From Bacteroidota bacterium (lineage in GTDB: Bacteria > Bacteroidota > Bacteroidia > Cytophagales > Cyclobacteriaceae): a stretch of 6,590 bases of DNA. The position numbers and the translations under genes were made by a program. The notes beneath the pieces are model-generated. The model did no database searches, had not been told where the DNA came from, and saw only the letters and a program-made list of their open reading frames with translations. Location: contig JAEYXN010000331.1 in assembly GCA_023431285.1 (NCBI GenBank), positions 1-6,590 on the forward strand, read 5' to 3'. Each line of letters begins with the position of its first letter. Positions within the stretch are counted from its first letter, which is position 1. This document shows positions 5,486-6,590 of the stretch, piece after piece.

Positions 5486-6590
5486 TCAAGCTGATATTCG
5501 ATCTGTCCTTGAACAATGGCAACATCACTGGCCGGAGGCAAAGAAAATATGGAGTGCCTTCATCAAACTGAGAGAACCACAATGGTGCCTTTCGTCGGAC
5601 GACGCCAAACAGGAAGGACTCACCGGTAGTTTTGCCATGATCCGCTTGACTGATCACCGTATTGTGATCGATCTTGAAAAGGTTGTGACCTATGGCGTGA
5701 GTCAATACGCGAAGCAGGTGCTTGCGCATGAGATCGGCCATCATATCTATACGCCCGCTAACCTGAGAGACAATGCTGTTCTCCTTGGAAGAATCCGCTG
5801 GGCACTTGCCGATATGGATAAGAAAGCGGGGTTCGTGGCGAACATTTACGAGGATCTTATCATCAACGACATTCTCCATCGTTCCAAAAAACTGGACATG
5901 GCTGCCGTATATAAACAGCTCAACAAAGGTGTCCCGTTTTCGGCGCTATGGACTTTGATCATGCGGACCTATGAGTACCTGTGGCGTTTGAAGAAGGGTG
6001 AGCTTGCTACGGACAGTTCATTGCATAGCGACAGGATTGATGCCGATGCTTCGGTCATGGCCTCGCTGATCCGTAGTTATGCCAAGCGATGGATCGATGG
6101 CGGTGGACGTTTCGCTGCATTGATGTATCCGTACCTCCTCGAGGAAGAAGAGTTCAACAAAGCGATGAGAAGCTTACAACGGTACCTCGATACGCAGAAC
6201 GCCGGAGAGGGCGGTGGTCTCGTCACAGGGCTTGCCGAGATTGATGAAGAGGCCATCAATGGAGCGGTTGATCCTCGCACTGAAGCCACTGATCCGACAG
6301 GCCAGGGCAATGGTCAGGACGCATCCGGACGTCCATCAAAAACAGGTGAAGGTCCTAAGCAAAGATATCTTAGCCCAGGCGCGTACATTGATCTCGGTCG
6401 GCAGGTAAATCCAAAGGCGACGGAACAAGACCTTGCTATACAATATTATCGCGAGATCGCATTGCCACACCTCATCAGGTTTCCAATTGATCATGTTATA
6501 GGCACCGACCTCCTGATTCCGGAAGGTACAGATGTCTGGGAATCGGGTGATCCTCTTGAAGAGATTGACTGGCTTGAGTCAGCGATCACC
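5472..6590 (+). CDS. Zincin-like metallopeptidase-domain protein, probably with a C-terminal vWA (CoxE-like) domain; 3' end missing
   Basis: An open frame of 373 codons that reaches the right edge without a stop. Residues 55-70 form strands, followed by the helix AKQVLAHEIGHHIY (80-93) with the zincin motif HEIGH (86-90): two zinc-binding histidines and a catalytic-type glutamate. NIYEDLIINDIL (124-135) supplies E127 or D128 as likely third ligand. A helical region follows to about 240. Residues 243-297 are a low-complexity linker rich in Gly, Glu, Asp, Thr, Pro and Gln. After it comes SPGAYIDLGR (301-310), a helix DLAIQYYREIALPHLIRFP (320-338), then LIPEGTDVWESGDPLEEIDW (348-367), a pattern I associate with sequence just before vWA domains in MoxR-linked proteins. 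The vWA itself would lie past the edge, so MIDAS residues cannot be checked. No signal peptide, hence cytoplasmic. It overlaps the preceding gene by 14 nt. It may be an active protease or a structural derivative. Confidence 0.87.
   Translation, partial: MGGIDQADIRSVLEQWQHHWPEAKKIWSAFIKLREPQWCLSSDDAKQEGLTGSFAMIRLTDHRIVIDLEKVVTYGVSQYAKQVLAHEIGHHIYTPANLRDNAVLLGRIRWALADMDKKAGFVANIYEDLIINDILHRSKKLDMAAVYKQLNKGVPFSALWTLIMRTYEYLWRLKKGELATDSSLHSDRIDADASVMASLIRSYAKRWIDGGGRFAALMYPYLLEEEEFNKAMRSLQRYLDTQNAGEGGGLVTGLAEIDEEAINGAVDPRTEATDPTGQGNGQDASGRPSKTGEGPKQRYLSPGAYIDLGRQVNPKATEQDLAIQYYREIALPHLIRFPIDHVIGTDLLIPEGTDVWESGDPLEEIDWLESAIT

Noticed and set aside
5466..5879. Minus-strand open frame of 137 codons inside the zincin gene
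   Set aside because: It is antisense to the HEIGHH region, whose plus-strand frame has clear motifs and continues uninterrupted to the window edge.

Overview
The window looks like a chromosomal piece of a Bacteroidota bacterium, probably of the Chitinophaga/Cytophaga kind. This rests on three observations. Genes start without Shine-Dalgarno sequences, and the bases before their ATGs are A/T-rich. The gene set is of a type I associate with that phylum: a circularly permuted ATP-grasp protein, a PnuC-NadR pair without an N-terminal helix-turn-helix, and a GC-rich intergenic repeat. Base composition is close to balanced. No taxon-specific marker is present, so the assignment is an inference.

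Left part (1-1345, minus strand). The 5' end of a circularly permuted ATP-grasp gene runs off the left edge. Next comes an A/T-rich intergenic stretch that may hold its promoter. Then follows the C-terminal remnant of a UvrD/PcrA-type superfamily 1 helicase (338-805), whose upstream side ends abruptly against a ~100 bp GC-rich repeat-like block (806-904). After about 90 bases without a recognisable gene or clear terminator (905-997) there is a small intact gene of unknown function (998-1345). The left part reads as a rearranged scar.

Right part (1403-6590, plus strand). Five genes are packed head to tail and every neighbouring pair overlaps (4, 4, 13 and 14 nt), so they are very likely one translationally coupled transcript. 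The first two are a complete nicotinamide riboside salvage route: PnuC imports the riboside, and NadR phosphorylates it to NMN and adenylylates NMN to NAD+. The next three form a MoxR-type module: a MoxR AAA+ ATPase with long extra N- and C-terminal regions, a 315-residue protein I do not recognise, and a zincin-like protein (HEIGHH) with a low-complexity linker. The zincin protein continues past the right edge, probably into a von Willebrand A (MIDAS) domain.

The most interesting point is the coupling of NAD salvage to this AAA+/unknown/metallopeptidase-like module. Known MoxR ATPases work with vWA partners as chaperones that remodel or activate target proteins (RavA-ViaA, NorQ-NorD, CbbQ-CbbO, CobS-CobT). 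The middle protein is the natural candidate for an adaptor or specificity subunit, but its role cannot be read from the sequence. No tRNA, rRNA, CRISPR array, transposase or integrase was seen.
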